From assembly GCA_965243285.1 (NCBI GenBank), contig OZ251537.1, positions 1,736,001 to 1,800,000 of the forward strand: a DNA stretch of 64,000 nt, written 5' to 3'. Position numbers and translations under genes: made by a program. This DNA is from JAHRAW01 sp965243285. GTDB taxonomy: Bacteria; Pseudomonadota; Gammaproteobacteria; Arenicellales; Poriferihabitantaceae. Positions 7,863-17,326 of the stretch are shown piece after piece. Numbering within the stretch: the first letter of the stretch is position 1; the number at the start of each line of letters is the position of its first letter. The notes under the pieces are model-generated. The model ran no database searches, was not told the DNA's origin, and saw only the letters and a program-made list of their open reading frames with translations.

Positions 7863-10103
7863 ATGAAAAGAATGCTATTCAACGCGACTCATCCGGAAGA
7901 ACTCCGGGTCGCTATCGTCGATGGGCAACAACTCACCGACCTCGACTTAGAATCTTCGATACGCTCCGAGAAAAAGGGCAATATCTACCAAGCCGTGGTG
8001 ACCAAGGTCGAGCCTGGTTTAGAGGCCGCCTTCGTCAATTACGGCACCGAACGGCAAGGTTTTTTGCCCCTCAAGGAGATTTATCGCGGCTATTTCGCCC
8101 AGCATGATTCCAACACGTCGCTTAGCGGCGTCAAAATCGCCGAGCAAATCCGCGAAGGTCAAGAAATGCTGGTGCAAGTCAACAAGGACGAACGCGGCGG
8201 CAAGGGGGCGGCGCTGACCACCTTCATCAGCCTGGCCGGGCGCTTTTTGGTGCTGATGCCGAACAACCCCAAAGGCGGCGGAATTTCGCGCCGCATCTCC
8301 GGCGAAGAACGCATGGATTTGCGTCAAGTGTTGGCCAATTTGGAGGTCGGCGACAAACACGCCCTCATCGCCCGCACCGCCGGCATCGGCCGCAACACCG
8401 AGGAATTGCAATGGGATTTAGACTTCCTGATGAAGTTGTGGGAGACCATCGAGGCGGTGGCGGCGACCCTCAAAGGGCCGCGGCTGGTGTATCAGGAAAG
8501 CAACTTAATCGTACGCTCGATTCGCGACCATTTGGCCACCGACATCGCCGAAATCATCGTAGACGACGCTGAAATACACGAGCGCGCCAAACGCTTTATG
8601 CAGCAGGTGATGCCGCACAATTTGTCTAAACTGAAATTCCATGACGACAAAACGCCGCTGTTCTCGCGCTTTCAGATCGAGCGTCAGATCGAATCGGCCT
8701 TCGCGCGCGAAGTCAATTTGCCGTCCGGCGGTTCCATCGTCATCGACCACACCGAAGCGCTGATTTCCATCGATGTCAATTCGGCGCGCGCCACCAAAGG
8801 CGCCGATATTGAGGAAACCGCGCTGCAAACCAACCTCGAGGCGGCCGACGAAGCGGCGCGGCAATTGCGCATTCGCGACCTCGGCGGATTGGTGGTTATC
8901 GACCTCATCGATATGTCCATCGGCCGCCACCAGCGGGCTGTGGAAACGCGCTTCAAGGAGGCCTTAAAGCCGGATCGCGCGCGCGTCCAAATCGGCAAAA
9001 TTTCGCGCTTCGGCTTGCTGGAAATGTCGCGCCAGCGGCTGCGTTCGTCGATAAACGACGCCAACTGCCTGCCGTGCCCGCGTTGCGCCGGGGTCGGCTC
9101 CATCCGCAATGTGGTGTCCTCGTCTTTGAGTTTATTGCGCACCATCGAAGAGCGCGCCAGGCAGGAAAACACCGAAGCCCTGCAGGTCATTTTGCCGCTC
9201 GATATGGCGGCCTATTTGATCAACGAAAAACGCCGCGAGGTGATCCAACTCGAGGCGCGCTTGGCATCGCGCATCATCATCATTCCGTCGGCCGAGTTGG
9301 CCAGCCCGCAATTTGAAATCAAGCGCCTGCGCAGCGAGCAGATGGACGAATTGAGCGGCATCCCCAGCCACCAGCAGCCCATCGAGCTCGAACACCGCGC
9401 GGAAGACATCACCGCCAGCCTGAAAACCCCGGCGGCGGAGAAACCCCAGGTCATGTTCGAGAACATCGCCCATCAAGCGCCGCCGGGCCGCCGCGCGCGA
9501 CCGAGTGCGGCGCGTTCGACTGGCCAAGGCGACGGCGGATTTTTCCGCCGCTTGTGGAAATTTTTCACCGCCGACGCGCCGGCCAAAACCGCGCCGCCAC
9601 GAGCCTCCGGCGGTGGCCAGCGCGCCACCCGTTCTAACCGCCCCGGCGGCCAGCGCCGCGGCCAACCATCTCGACGCGGCCAGGGCGGCCAGGGCGGCCA
9701 GGGCGGACAAGGCAATAAAAACGCCGACAACAAGTCGCAAAATGCCCGTCGCGGCTCGCGCGGCAATCAACCAAGAGCCGCCGGGCGCGATAATCAACCG
9801 AGAAAATCGGCCGCGCGCGGCGATTCGCCGCAACCAGCCGGCCCCACCTCGGCCGTGAACAAACCCGCCGCCATGCCGGCCACCCGCCCGCCCGGTGAGG
9901 CCGCAAATCGCACGTCCGGTGATTCCGCAAACCGCCCGACGCGGCGAGATTTCGCGGCCCACGACCCGGCGCAGCGCGTCAGTTCGCCGGCCGGCAATTC
10001 CCGCGACAGCCATTCCAGCGACAGCAATGCGCCGCAAAGCGCCACGGATGCCACCAGGCGCCCGTCGCCGCGCGAAGTGCCGGACGACATCGGCAATCGA
10101 TAA
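7863..10103 (+). CDS. rne: Ribonuclease E, with short Arg/Gly-rich tail
   Basis: 746 residues from ATG 7863, which has a GAGGAG site 6-7 nt upstream; the open frame extends further 5' but without support. It is the endonuclease that starts mRNA decay and processes rRNA/tRNA. The S1 domain (about 36-125), 5'-sensor and DNase I-like catalytic domain are intact. Metal-binding Asp residues are seen at about D304 (SIDVNSARATKG) and D347 (VVIDLIDM). The zinc-link CPRC is at about 405-408, numbering nearly identical to E. coli D303/D346/C404-C407. The non-catalytic tail is only about 230 residues (E. coli has about 530). It is disordered and rich in RG, GGQ and RGN units, including tandem GGQ repeats near 9688-9710. 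No RhlB- or enolase-binding segment is recognisable, so degradosome partners are uncertain. Confidence 0.95.
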   Translation: MKRMLFNATHPEELRVAIVDGQQLTDLDLESSIRSEKKGNIYQAVVTKVEPGLEAAFVNYGTERQGFLPLKEIYRGYFAQHDSNTSLSGVKIAEQIREGQEMLVQVNKDERGGKGAALTTFISLAGRFLVLMPNNPKGGGISRRISGEERMDLRQVLANLEVGDKHALIARTAGIGRNTEELQWDLDFLMKLWETIEAVAATLKGPRLVYQESNLIVRSIRDHLATDIAEIIVDDAEIHERAKRFMQQVMPHNLSKLKFHDDKTPLFSRFQIERQIESAFAREVNLPSGGSIVIDHTEALISIDVNSARATKGADIEETALQTNLEAADEAARQLRIRDLGGLVVIDLIDMSIGRHQRAVETRFKEALKPDRARVQIGKISRFGLLEMSRQRLRSSINDANCLPCPRCAGVGSIRNVVSSSLSLLRTIEERARQENTEALQVILPLDMAAYLINEKRREVIQLEARLASRIIIIPSAELASPQFEIKRLRSEQMDELSGIPSHQQPIELEHRAEDITASLKTPAAEKPQVMFENIAHQAPPGRRARPSAARSTGQGDGGFFRRLWKFFTADAPAKTAPPRASGGGQRATRSNRPGGQRRGQPSRRGQGGQGGQGGQGNKNADNKSQNARRGSRGNQPRAAGRDNQPRKSAARGDSPQPAGPTSAVNKPAAMPATRPPGEAANRTSGDSANRPTRRDFAAHDPAQRVSSPAGNSRDSHSSDSNAPQSATDATRRPSPREVPDDIGNR

Positions 10104-10119
10104 CCGCTCGCCACGCCAC

Positions 10120-10151
10120 CCTCGCCGATGCGCATTCATCGGCGAGGTTTT
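10120..10151 (+). terminator. Rho-independent terminator of rne
   Basis: A perfect 11-bp stem (CCTCGCCGATG with CATCGGCGAGG), a 6-nt loop and four T follow 16 bp after the rne stop codon. Confidence 0.85.
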
Positions 10152-10187
10152 GTGGCGCGGTGACCGTCATGTTAATGAGTCATGTTA

Positions 10188-10506
10188 GGGATTTATATAC
10201 CTAAATCTGCACGGTGGGTTTGGTTTTTACATAGTCCCTCATTTGGGCTAATGAGTTGAAGATTTAAAGGCAAAAGCAAAAAGACCAACATCAACAGCCC
10301 CCCACCAAATCAGACGATAAAGCCGCCTGATTTGACTCCCCCAGATAAGGCGGGGGGGGGGAGTAAAGCGTTAAAAGCAAAAGCAAAAAGCAAAAGCAAA
10401 AAGCAAAAGCAAAAAGCAAAAGCAAAAAGCAAAAGCAGCCCCCATAAATCAGCCGTTGACCTCAAAAAACCGCCAATCGAACTGCAGATTTAGGTATATA
10501 ACTCCC
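10188..10506. repeat. Mosaic intergenic repeat, copy 1 (rne-fadI gap)
   Basis: The left terminus GGATTTATATACCTAAATCTG is mirrored by a right terminus with TTTAGGTATATAACTCCC. Inside lie a core hairpin (AAATCAGACG/CGCCTGATTT), a GC clamp of CCCCC...GGGGGGGG, then a low-complexity A-rich arm made of AAAAGC units. No coding sequence is seen. The same parts recur in at least nine other gaps of this window. Confidence 0.85.
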
Positions 10507-10645
10507 TCATGTTGCTGAAAGGGGTTGCCTATGTTAAAAAGGCTGAAAGGAAAGAGATGCCTTTTGTTTCGTACGACCCTCTCGATGCTCAGATTATAAA
10601 AGGCATTTTTGAATAATGTGGCTATGCAAACTATTGAATAGACGC

Positions 10646-10661
10646 CGAGGTTTGAACCTCG
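10646..10661. promoter_or_regulatory. Palindrome upstream of fadI, possible operator
   Basis: CGAGGTT-TG-AACCTCG is a 7-bp inverted repeat 67 bp before the fadI start codon. Fatty-acid degradation genes are usually repressed by FadR or PsrA-like regulators at such sites, but this sequence does not clearly match either consensus. The role is inferred from position. Confidence 0.3.
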
Positions 10662-10727
10662 TGTGGAGGGCGATGATGCACCGCCATCCTCACCCACCCG
10701 ATTCCCCCATCACCCGCCGAGGGCAGC

Positions 10728-12161
10728 ATGCATAACGGACGCCATGTTTATGTCATCGACGGCAGTCGAACGCCGTTTTTGAAGGCTGGCGGCGCCCCCG
10801 GGCCATGGGCGGCGGCGGATTTGGCGGTGGCGGCCGGGCGGCCGTTGCTGGCGCGTCAGCCGTTCGCGGCGGATGAATTAGATGAAGTCATCTTAGGTTG
10901 CGTGGCGCCCAGCGTGGATGAAGCCAATATCGCCCGCATCGCCGCCTTGCGCCTCGGCTGCGGCCACGCCACGCCGGCCTGGACGGTGGCGCGCAACTGC
11001 GCCAGCGGCATGCAAGCGCTGGATTCCGCGGCCGCCAATATCGCTTCAGGGCGCGCCGATTTAGCGCTCGCCGGCGGCGCCGAAGCCATGAGTCACGCGC
11101 CGGTTTTATTCAGCCGACGGTTCGTGGCCTGGCTGGCCGGCTGGGCGCGCGCCACCACCGTGCGCGCCAAAATCAAGGCACTAATGCGGCTGCAGCCGCG
11201 CGCGTTGGCGCCGGTTATCGGGTTGTTGCGCGGCCTGACCGACCCGGTCGCCGGGGTCTCCATGGGGCAAACTGCCGAGGAAGTGGCGCATTATTTCGGT
11301 ATCAGCCGGCTGGCGATGGATGAATTCGCCGCCCGCAGCCACGCCCGCCTCGCCGCGGCCACCGACGCCGGCGCGTTGGCGGGCGAAATCACCCCCATTT
11401 TCGGCGCAGATGGCCGGGTTTATGCCGCCGACACCGGCCTGCGCCGCGATTCCAGCATCGCCAAACTCGCCACCCTCAAGCCGGTGTTCGACCGCCCGGC
11501 CGGATTGGTGACCGCCGGCAACAGCGCGCAAATCACCGATGGCTGCGCCTGGCTGGTGTTAGCCAGCGAAACCGCAGTGCAGCGCCACGGCTTGAGGCCG
11601 CGCGGCGAATTGCTCGACTGCCACTGGGCGGGATTAGACCCGGCGCGCATGGGGTTGGGGCCGGTGCATGCCAGCACGCCGATATTGCGCCGCCACGGCT
11701 ATCAATTGGCCGACATCGATTACTGGGAAATCAACGAGGCCTTCGCCGGGCAAGTGCTGGCGTGTTTGGCAGCGTGGCAATCCGATGCTTACTGCCGCGA
11801 CCACCTCGACCTGCCGGCCGCCCTCGGCGCCGTGGACCAGGCGCGCCTGAACCTCGACGGCGGCGGCATCAGCCTAGGCCACCCGGTCGGAGCCAGCGGC
11901 GCGCGCATCGTGCTGCACGCCATCGAGGTATTGGAGCGCAAGCAGTGGCGCCGCGCCATGGCCACGCTGTGCATCGGCGGCGGTCAGGGCGGGACGATGT
12001 TGATTGAACGCGCCGGTGAGTATGCTGCGGCCGGCTCGGTTGTAGGCGAATCTACGGTCGTCGAAGCTGCCATCGAATCGGCTGCGGTCGAATCGGTCGC
12101 CATCGAACCGGCTATCGAACCGGTCATCGAACCGGCGCATCCGAGCCAATCGGCGCATTAA
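10728..12161 (+). CDS. fadI: Acetyl-CoA C-acyltransferase (3-ketoacyl-CoA thiolase), FadI-type
   Basis: 477 residues. It cleaves 3-ketoacyl-CoA in the last step of beta-oxidation. The nucleophile is Cys91 in ARNCASGMQALDS. The other thiolase signatures are WEINEAFAGQVLACLA (about 333), GGGISLGHPVGASGARI (about 378, catalytic His) and LCIGGGQGGTMLIE (about 414, catalytic Cys). A 40-residue loop domain with VAGVSMGQTAEEVAHYF is typical. The family length is 390-440, and the extra C-terminal 45 residues are a low-complexity tail of VVE/AAIES/AIEP-type repeats (about 12030-12160) after the normal end. It is 21 bp upstream of fadJ, as in the E. coli fadIJ pair. It could equally be called a FadA-type enzyme; the partner's size favours FadI. 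Confidence 0.85.
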   Translation: MHNGRHVYVIDGSRTPFLKAGGAPGPWAAADLAVAAGRPLLARQPFAADELDEVILGCVAPSVDEANIARIAALRLGCGHATPAWTVARNCASGMQALDSAAANIASGRADLALAGGAEAMSHAPVLFSRRFVAWLAGWARATTVRAKIKALMRLQPRALAPVIGLLRGLTDPVAGVSMGQTAEEVAHYFGISRLAMDEFAARSHARLAAATDAGALAGEITPIFGADGRVYAADTGLRRDSSIAKLATLKPVFDRPAGLVTAGNSAQITDGCAWLVLASETAVQRHGLRPRGELLDCHWAGLDPARMGLGPVHASTPILRRHGYQLADIDYWEINEAFAGQVLACLAAWQSDAYCRDHLDLPAALGAVDQARLNLDGGGISLGHPVGASGARIVLHAIEVLERKQWRRAMATLCIGGGQGGTMLIERAGEYAAAGSVVGESTVVEAAIESAAVESVAIEPAIEPVIEPAHPSQSAH

Positions 12162-12182
12162 ATCCCGCCCATCGACATCTCA

Positions 12183-14324
12183 ATGCGCGCGAAATTTAAA
12201 TACTGGCGGATGGAGATCGCCGCCGGCGTGTGTCGTTTGACCGCCGATGCGCCGGGGGCGAGCCAGAATGTCTTATCCGCGGCCGCCATGGGCGAATTGG
12301 ATGTGGTGTTGGGCGACATCGAGGACGCGGCGGCGGATGCGTTACTCATCCAATCGGCCAAAAGCGCCTTCATCGTCGGCGCGGATGTGGGCGAATTCAG
12401 CGCCATCGAATCCAGCCAGCAAGCCGCGGATATGCTCGCCATCGCGCATCGCGTGATGAATCGGTTAGAGGCCTTGCCCATGCCGAGCGTGGCGGTCATT
12501 GGCGGGCACTGCCTGGGCGGCGGCCTCGAATTAGCGCTGGCTTGCGATTACCGCGTGGTGTGCGCGCAGCCGTCCATCCGCCTCGGCCTGCCCGAGGTGC
12601 TGCTCGGCATTCACCCCGGCTTCGGCGGCACGGCGCGGCTGGTCAGCGCCATCGGCGCGCCGGCGGCCATGGATTTGATGTTGAGCGGGCGCGCCATCAC
12701 GCCACGCGCCGCGGCGCGCCTGCGGGTGGTGGATTTCACCGTGCCGCGGCGGCAATTAGAGCGCACCGCGCTGCACCTCATCGCCCAAAAACCGCCGCGA
12801 CAACGCGCTGGCCGCTGGCAAAAACTCGTAAACCTCGCCCCGGCGCGCGCTGCTCTGGCGTCGCTGCTGCGTAAAAAACTCGCCGCCCGGGTGGATTCGA
12901 AGCACTATCCAGCGCCCTATCGGCTCATCGATTTATGGCAACAACATGGCGGCGACCGCCGGGCCATGTTGGGCGCCGAACAAGCCTCCGTGGCGCAGTT
13001 AATCACCACCGCCACCTCGCGCAATTTGGTGCGGGTGTTTTTTCTGCGCGAGGGCTTGAAAAAAACCGCCGCGCCGGCAACCCCCACTAAATCAAACGCC
13101 AAATCAAGCGCCGCGGTGGCGCGCCGCGAATTCAAGCACGCCCACATCATCGGCGCCGGCGTCATGGGCGGCGACCTCGCCGCGTGGTGCGCGTTGCGGG
13201 GTTTGCGCGCCACCTTGTGCGACAAAAACCCGCAAGCCTTGGCCGCCGCGGTGCAGCGCGCGCATCAACTATTTCAGCGTAAACTCAAATCGCCGCGGCT
13301 GATTCAACACGCCATGGATAGATTGGCGCCGGATGTCGCCGGCCATGGGGCGCGGCGCGCCGATGTCATTATCGAAGCGGTGGTGGAAAACGCCGAGATT
13401 AAGCTCGGCGTGCTCGCGCAAGCGCTGAAAGTCGCCCGCCCGCAGGCGATTATCGCCACCAATACCTCGAGTATCCCGCTGTCGGAATTGAGCGCATCCC
13501 TGGGTGAATCCATCGGTGAATCCATGGGTGAATCCAGCGGCGAATCCGCAGGCGAAACATTATCCGCGCAGCAGCGCTTAGTCGGGCTGCATTTCTTCAA
13601 TCCAGTGGCAAAAATGCAGTTGGTGGAAGTGGTGCGTGGCGACCAAACCGCCGCCGAATCGGTGCGCGCCGCCGCCGCCTTCGCCCGCCGCCTAAACCGC
13701 CTGCCGGTTGTCGTCAAAAGTTGCCCGGGTTTTTTGGTGAATCGAATCCTCATGCCCTATTTGCTCGAAGCCGTGGACATTCTCGGCGACGGCGCCTCGG
13801 CCGCGATGATCGACCAAGCGGCGCGGCGCTTCGGCATGCCCATGGGGCCGATAGCGTTAGCCGACACGGTGGGCTTGGACATTTGCCTGCAAGTAGCGCG
13901 CAATATGGCGGCGAATCTCGAGGGCGGCGAACCGCCGGCGCTGTTGCGGCACAAAGTCGAGAGCGGAAAACTCGGTAAAAAAAGCGGCGAGGGATTTTAT
14001 CGCTGGCTCAACAATAAACCGCAAACCGGTGAAACGGAGGGCGATGCCCGCACCTCGAGCAGCATCGAACAGCGGCTGGTGTTCCGCTTCTTAAACGAAG
14101 CGGTGGCCTGCCTGCGCGAGGGCATCGCAGCCAGCGCCGACGACCTCGACGCCGCCATGATATTCGGCGCCGGTTTCGCACCCTTTCGCGGCGGCCCCCT
14201 CCACTACATCCGCCAGCAGGGCGCCGCTAAAGCCCTGCGCGATTTGACCCTATTACACGAACAATACGGCGCCCGCTTCAAACCGGATGCCGGCTGGGGC
14301 GCGTTGGTGTCGCCGGGAGGTTAA
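12183..14324 (+). CDS. fadJ: Enoyl-CoA hydratase / 3-hydroxyacyl-CoA dehydrogenase, FadJ-type multifunctional protein
   Basis: 713 residues, equal to E. coli FadJ (714). The N-terminal crotonase domain has GGHCLGGGLELALACD with catalytic Glu116 and LGLPEVLLGIHPGFGGT with Glu138. The dehydrogenase half starts about residue 318 with the NAD-binding HIIGAGVMGGDLAAW. It continues with NTSSIPLSEL, then the catalytic GLHFFNPVAKMQLVEVV, and a C-terminal HAD domain (FGMPMGPIALADTVGLDI). Between NTSSIPLSEL and GLHFFNP there is an inserted run of four-residue GES-x units (13495-13560) absent from relatives. With FadI it would oxidise acyl-CoAs to acetyl-CoA. Probably one operon with fadI. Confidence 0.93.
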   Translation: MRAKFKYWRMEIAAGVCRLTADAPGASQNVLSAAAMGELDVVLGDIEDAAADALLIQSAKSAFIVGADVGEFSAIESSQQAADMLAIAHRVMNRLEALPMPSVAVIGGHCLGGGLELALACDYRVVCAQPSIRLGLPEVLLGIHPGFGGTARLVSAIGAPAAMDLMLSGRAITPRAAARLRVVDFTVPRRQLERTALHLIAQKPPRQRAGRWQKLVNLAPARAALASLLRKKLAARVDSKHYPAPYRLIDLWQQHGGDRRAMLGAEQASVAQLITTATSRNLVRVFFLREGLKKTAAPATPTKSNAKSSAAVARREFKHAHIIGAGVMGGDLAAWCALRGLRATLCDKNPQALAAAVQRAHQLFQRKLKSPRLIQHAMDRLAPDVAGHGARRADVIIEAVVENAEIKLGVLAQALKVARPQAIIATNTSSIPLSELSASLGESIGESMGESSGESAGETLSAQQRLVGLHFFNPVAKMQLVEVVRGDQTAAESVRAAAAFARRLNRLPVVVKSCPGFLVNRILMPYLLEAVDILGDGASAAMIDQAARRFGMPMGPIALADTVGLDICLQVARNMAANLEGGEPPALLRHKVESGKLGKKSGEGFYRWLNNKPQTGETEGDARTSSSIEQRLVFRFLNEAVACLREGIAASADDLDAAMIFGAGFAPFRGGPLHYIRQQGAAKALRDLTLLHEQYGARFKPDAGWGALVSPGG

Positions 14325-14390
14325 GTCGAGTGCGGCCAGTATCAAAACCACCTGGCTGAAATCACGCCTCGCCATTTTTCGCCAAGAGCG

Positions 14391-14861
14391 CTAATCGCCG
14401 ACTTTAAGGTTTTGGATGCGCGCATAAAAGGCGGTGTGGAAATTCTCCAAACTTTGGTGCAGCCAGCGATGCGATTCGCCCCATTTGGTTTTGTCATAAA
14501 AGTCGAAATCTTCCTTCTGCAAAACAATGTGGCTCTCCGCCTTCCCCTGACGATCTTTCCATTCCAAGCGGCCTTCAAATGAAACACTCATCTCGATATC
14601 GTCTTTTTGTTCACGCAAAGATGCGTAGTACGCGCTTGTAATTGTTTTGTCGCCAGCATTGATGAGAAGTTGCACGCGAGCCCCGATTTGCGGCGCATGT
14701 GCTTCCAAACTAAACCCGCTTCGCCCAATAGAAAAACCCATCCAACTATCTGTTGAAACAGAGTTTCGTGGGGCGATTTTGCCATCCTTCCCCCGCATGT
14801 ACTCATTCAATCCAGCCCAAAACTCGTGCCTTATATCCAATAGTATGCTTCGAGATTTCAT
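14391..14861 (-). CDS. DUF4268-like protein
   Basis: 156 residues, acidic/basic mixed and soluble. The pattern RHEFWAGLNEYM near the start, the segment ARVQLLINAGDKTITSAYYASLREQKDDIE in the middle and WLHQSLENFHTAF near the end fit the DUF4268 family. That domain occurs alone or at the end of nuclease/restriction-associated proteins, and its biochemical role is not established. It is encoded opposite to both flanking genes (fadJ, nrdJ) and is AT-richer than they are, suggesting acquisition. The start ATG 14859-14861 has an AAAGGA directly before it. Confidence 0.65.
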   Translation of the reverse strand: MKSRSILLDIRHEFWAGLNEYMRGKDGKIAPRNSVSTDSWMGFSIGRSGFSLEAHAPQIGARVQLLINAGDKTITSAYYASLREQKDDIEMSVSFEGRLEWKDRQGKAESHIVLQKEDFDFYDKTKWGESHRWLHQSLENFHTAFYARIQNLKVGD

Positions 14862-14896
14862 TCCTTTGCCCGAGATGAGGCTGCATTTGCTACACT

Positions 14897-14959
14897 CCCC
14901 CCCCCCCGCCCTTCATGCTGAAGTTTTCAAGGGCATCCCCTTCGGGCTGAAGTTTTCAA
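14897..14959. repeat. Poly-C tract (11 C) and direct repeat between divergent DUF4268 gene and nrdJ
   Basis: Eleven consecutive C at 14897-14907 are followed by two copies of GCTGAAGTTTTCAA at 14917-14930 and 14946-14959. The segment sits in the shared upstream region of two divergent genes. Homopolymer tracts of this length are prone to slippage and could alter promoter spacing, but no promoter was identified. Confidence 0.6.
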
Positions 14960-15019
14960 ATTTACTAGCCAGTCTATCCCCAAAACGCTGGGAAGAGCGC
15001 GAGAATATCGTCCAAAACC

Positions 15020-17182
15020 ATGCAGCCCGCCGCCCAAACTGCCGTTGATAATGATGCGTTTGCGCGGCATCCGCGGCCTGCGCGTCCCGCTTCCGCCGAA
15101 TCCATCCCGTTTCAAGCAACTTCGTTGGATATTTGGGATACCAAATATCGCCTTCGAGCCCTCGATGGCAGGGCGTTGGATGCGGATATCGAGGCCACTT
15201 ATCGGCGCGTCGCTGAGGCCTTGGCGGCGGTTGAGACGACGCCCAGCAAGCAGGCCGAGTGGCGGGAAAAATTTATCTGGGCGCTGAAAAACGGCGCCAT
15301 CCCCGCCGGGCGCATTGTTTCCAACGCCGGATCGCGGGCGTACAAGCCAGCCACCAGCACCATCAATTGCACGGTATCGGCCACTATCCCCGATTCCATG
15401 GACGGCGTGCTGATAGCCGTGCGCGAGGCCGGCCTCACCCTGAAAGCCGGCTGCGGCATCGGCTACGAGTTTTCCACCATGCGCCCCAAAGGCGCCTTCG
15501 TCAGCGGCGCCGGGGCCTATACCTCGGGCCCGCTGTCTTTTATGGATATATTCGATTCGATGTGCCTGACGGTGTCATCCGCCGGCGGTCGGCGCGGCGC
15601 GCAGATGGGCACCTTCGATATCAGCCACCCAGATATCATGGAGTTTGTGCTCGCCAAGCGCGAAAATGGCCGCTTGCGCCAATTCAATCTGTCTTGTTTG
15701 ATTACCGATGAGTTCATGCGCGCGGTGGCCGATGACGCGCAATGGAAGTTGTTTTTTCCCGCCACCGAGCGGGAAATCAACAGCGGCACCGATGAAATTA
15801 TTTGGCGCGCCTGGCCGTGGCATGACAACGACAAGTACCAGATTAATGCCCGCGGCGAGGTCGCTTGTCGGGTATACAAAACCATAGCGGCGGCGCGGCT
15901 GTGGGATTTAATCATGAACGCCACTTACGACTACGCCGAGCCGGGGTTTATTCTCATCGACCGCGTCAATGAGATGAATAACAACTGGTTCTGCGAGAAT
16001 ATTCGCGCCACCAATCCGTGCGGTGAGCAACCGCTGCCGCCGCACGGCGCCTGCCTGCTCGGGTCGGTGAATTTGACGCACTTTGTCGAACACCCGTTCA
16101 CCGAGCAAGCGCGTTTCGACTGGGAAAAATACCGCAAGGTGGTCGCGATATTCGCTCGCATGCTCGATAACGTGGCGGATGTAAACGAATTGCCGCTAGC
16201 AGCGCAGCGCCAGGAAATCATGCGCAAGCGACGCCATGGCATGGGGTTTCTCGGCTTAGGGTCTTGCATGGTTATGCAGCGGATGAAATACGGCGATGCG
16301 GATTCTTTGGCATTCACCGAGAAAATCGCGCGCGAAATGGCAACCGTTGGCTGGGAAATCGGCCTGGCGCTGGCCGCGGAAAAAGGTTCGGCGCCAGTGC
16401 TGATGGAAGATTTCACGGTGACCAGCACCATGTTGGCGCAGCGGCCGGAGATGACGGCGGATGGCATCAAGGTCGGCGATACCATCAAAGGCGCGGTGCT
16501 GATGGGGCGATATAGTCGCTACATGCGGCAATTTCCATCGGCTTTGCGCGAGGCCATCGCGAGCGGCGGGTGTCGCTGGACGCACCACACTTCCATCGCG
16601 CCGACCGGCACCATCGCCCTGTCCCTCGGCAATAACGCCAGCAACGGCATCGAACCATCCTACGCGCACCAGTACAGCCGCAATGTGATACGCGAGGGCA
16701 AAAAATCAAAAGAGAAGGTCGATGTGCATTCCTATGAACTGCTGGCTTATCGTCACTTGGTCGCCCCCCAAGCGGGCGCGCCCGGCGGCGCCGAGTTGCC
16801 CGACTACTTTGTGACGGCGGACGACATCACGCCGCAGCAGCATGTCGATGTGCAAGCGGCGGCGCAAAAGTGGATCGATTCGTCCATCTCCAAAACCGCC
16901 AATGTGCCCACCGACTTCGATTTCGATGATTTCAAGAGCATTTACACCTACGCCTGGCAAAAAGGTTTGAAAGGCTGCACCACTTTTCGCTTCAACCCCG
17001 AGGTGTTTCAAGGCGTGCTGGTCAAAGATGCGGATTTGGAAAACACCATCTACCAGTTCAATCTTAAAAATGGCGAAACGGTGCGGGTAAAGGGCAACGA
17101 AGAGATCGAATACGAGGGCGAAACCCACACCGCCGCCAATTTGTTCGATGCCTTGAAAGAGGGCTATTACGGGCGCTATTAG
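15020..17182 (+). CDS. nrdJa: Adenosylcobalamin-dependent (class II) ribonucleoside-diphosphate reductase, catalytic part
   Basis: 720 residues. It reduces ribonucleotides to deoxyribonucleotides using a thiyl radical generated from coenzyme B12, without oxygen dependence. Active-site residues are in place: Cys117 (TINCTVSATIPD), then NPCGEQPLPPHGACLLGSVNL with Asn332, thiyl Cys334, Glu336 and partner Cys345. The spacing of Cys334 and Cys345 matches other NrdJ enzymes. The phosphate-binding APTGTIALSLGNNASNGIEP follows. The C-terminus ends without the usual redox CxxC; those cysteines are in the next gene. This equals the Pseudomonas nrdJa/nrdJb arrangement. No clear ribosome site precedes ATG 15020. 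Confidence 0.95.
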   Translation: MQPAAQTAVDNDAFARHPRPARPASAESIPFQATSLDIWDTKYRLRALDGRALDADIEATYRRVAEALAAVETTPSKQAEWREKFIWALKNGAIPAGRIVSNAGSRAYKPATSTINCTVSATIPDSMDGVLIAVREAGLTLKAGCGIGYEFSTMRPKGAFVSGAGAYTSGPLSFMDIFDSMCLTVSSAGGRRGAQMGTFDISHPDIMEFVLAKRENGRLRQFNLSCLITDEFMRAVADDAQWKLFFPATEREINSGTDEIIWRAWPWHDNDKYQINARGEVACRVYKTIAAARLWDLIMNATYDYAEPGFILIDRVNEMNNNWFCENIRATNPCGEQPLPPHGACLLGSVNLTHFVEHPFTEQARFDWEKYRKVVAIFARMLDNVADVNELPLAAQRQEIMRKRRHGMGFLGLGSCMVMQRMKYGDADSLAFTEKIAREMATVGWEIGLALAAEKGSAPVLMEDFTVTSTMLAQRPEMTADGIKVGDTIKGAVLMGRYSRYMRQFPSALREAIASGGCRWTHHTSIAPTGTIALSLGNNASNGIEPSYAHQYSRNVIREGKKSKEKVDVHSYELLAYRHLVAPQAGAPGGAELPDYFVTADDITPQQHVDVQAAAQKWIDSSISKTANVPTDFDFDDFKSIYTYAWQKGLKGCTTFRFNPEVFQGVLVKDADLENTIYQFNLKNGETVRVKGNEEIEYEGETHTAANLFDALKEGYYGRY

Positions 17183-17326
17183 TTGCCGGCCATCCGCCAT
17201 GGATATTGGGCGCCACGATTACATGTTCACTACCCATCGGGTGCGCGTTTTATCCATAATGCCGCCCATGATGGCCGCCCCTCGCGCTTCGCCAACCCAT
17301 GCTTTAAGTCACCGCCGAGAATCAAC

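Noticed and set aside
10449..10697. 82-codon minus-strand frame before fadI
   Set aside because: It overlaps a mosaic repeat terminus and has no recognisable domain or ribosome site.
12183..14324. FadB rather than FadJ
   Set aside because: FadB is usually followed, not preceded, by its thiolase (fadBA). Here the thiolase comes first with a 21-bp gap and sizes match fadIJ, though the distinction cannot be proved without phylogeny.
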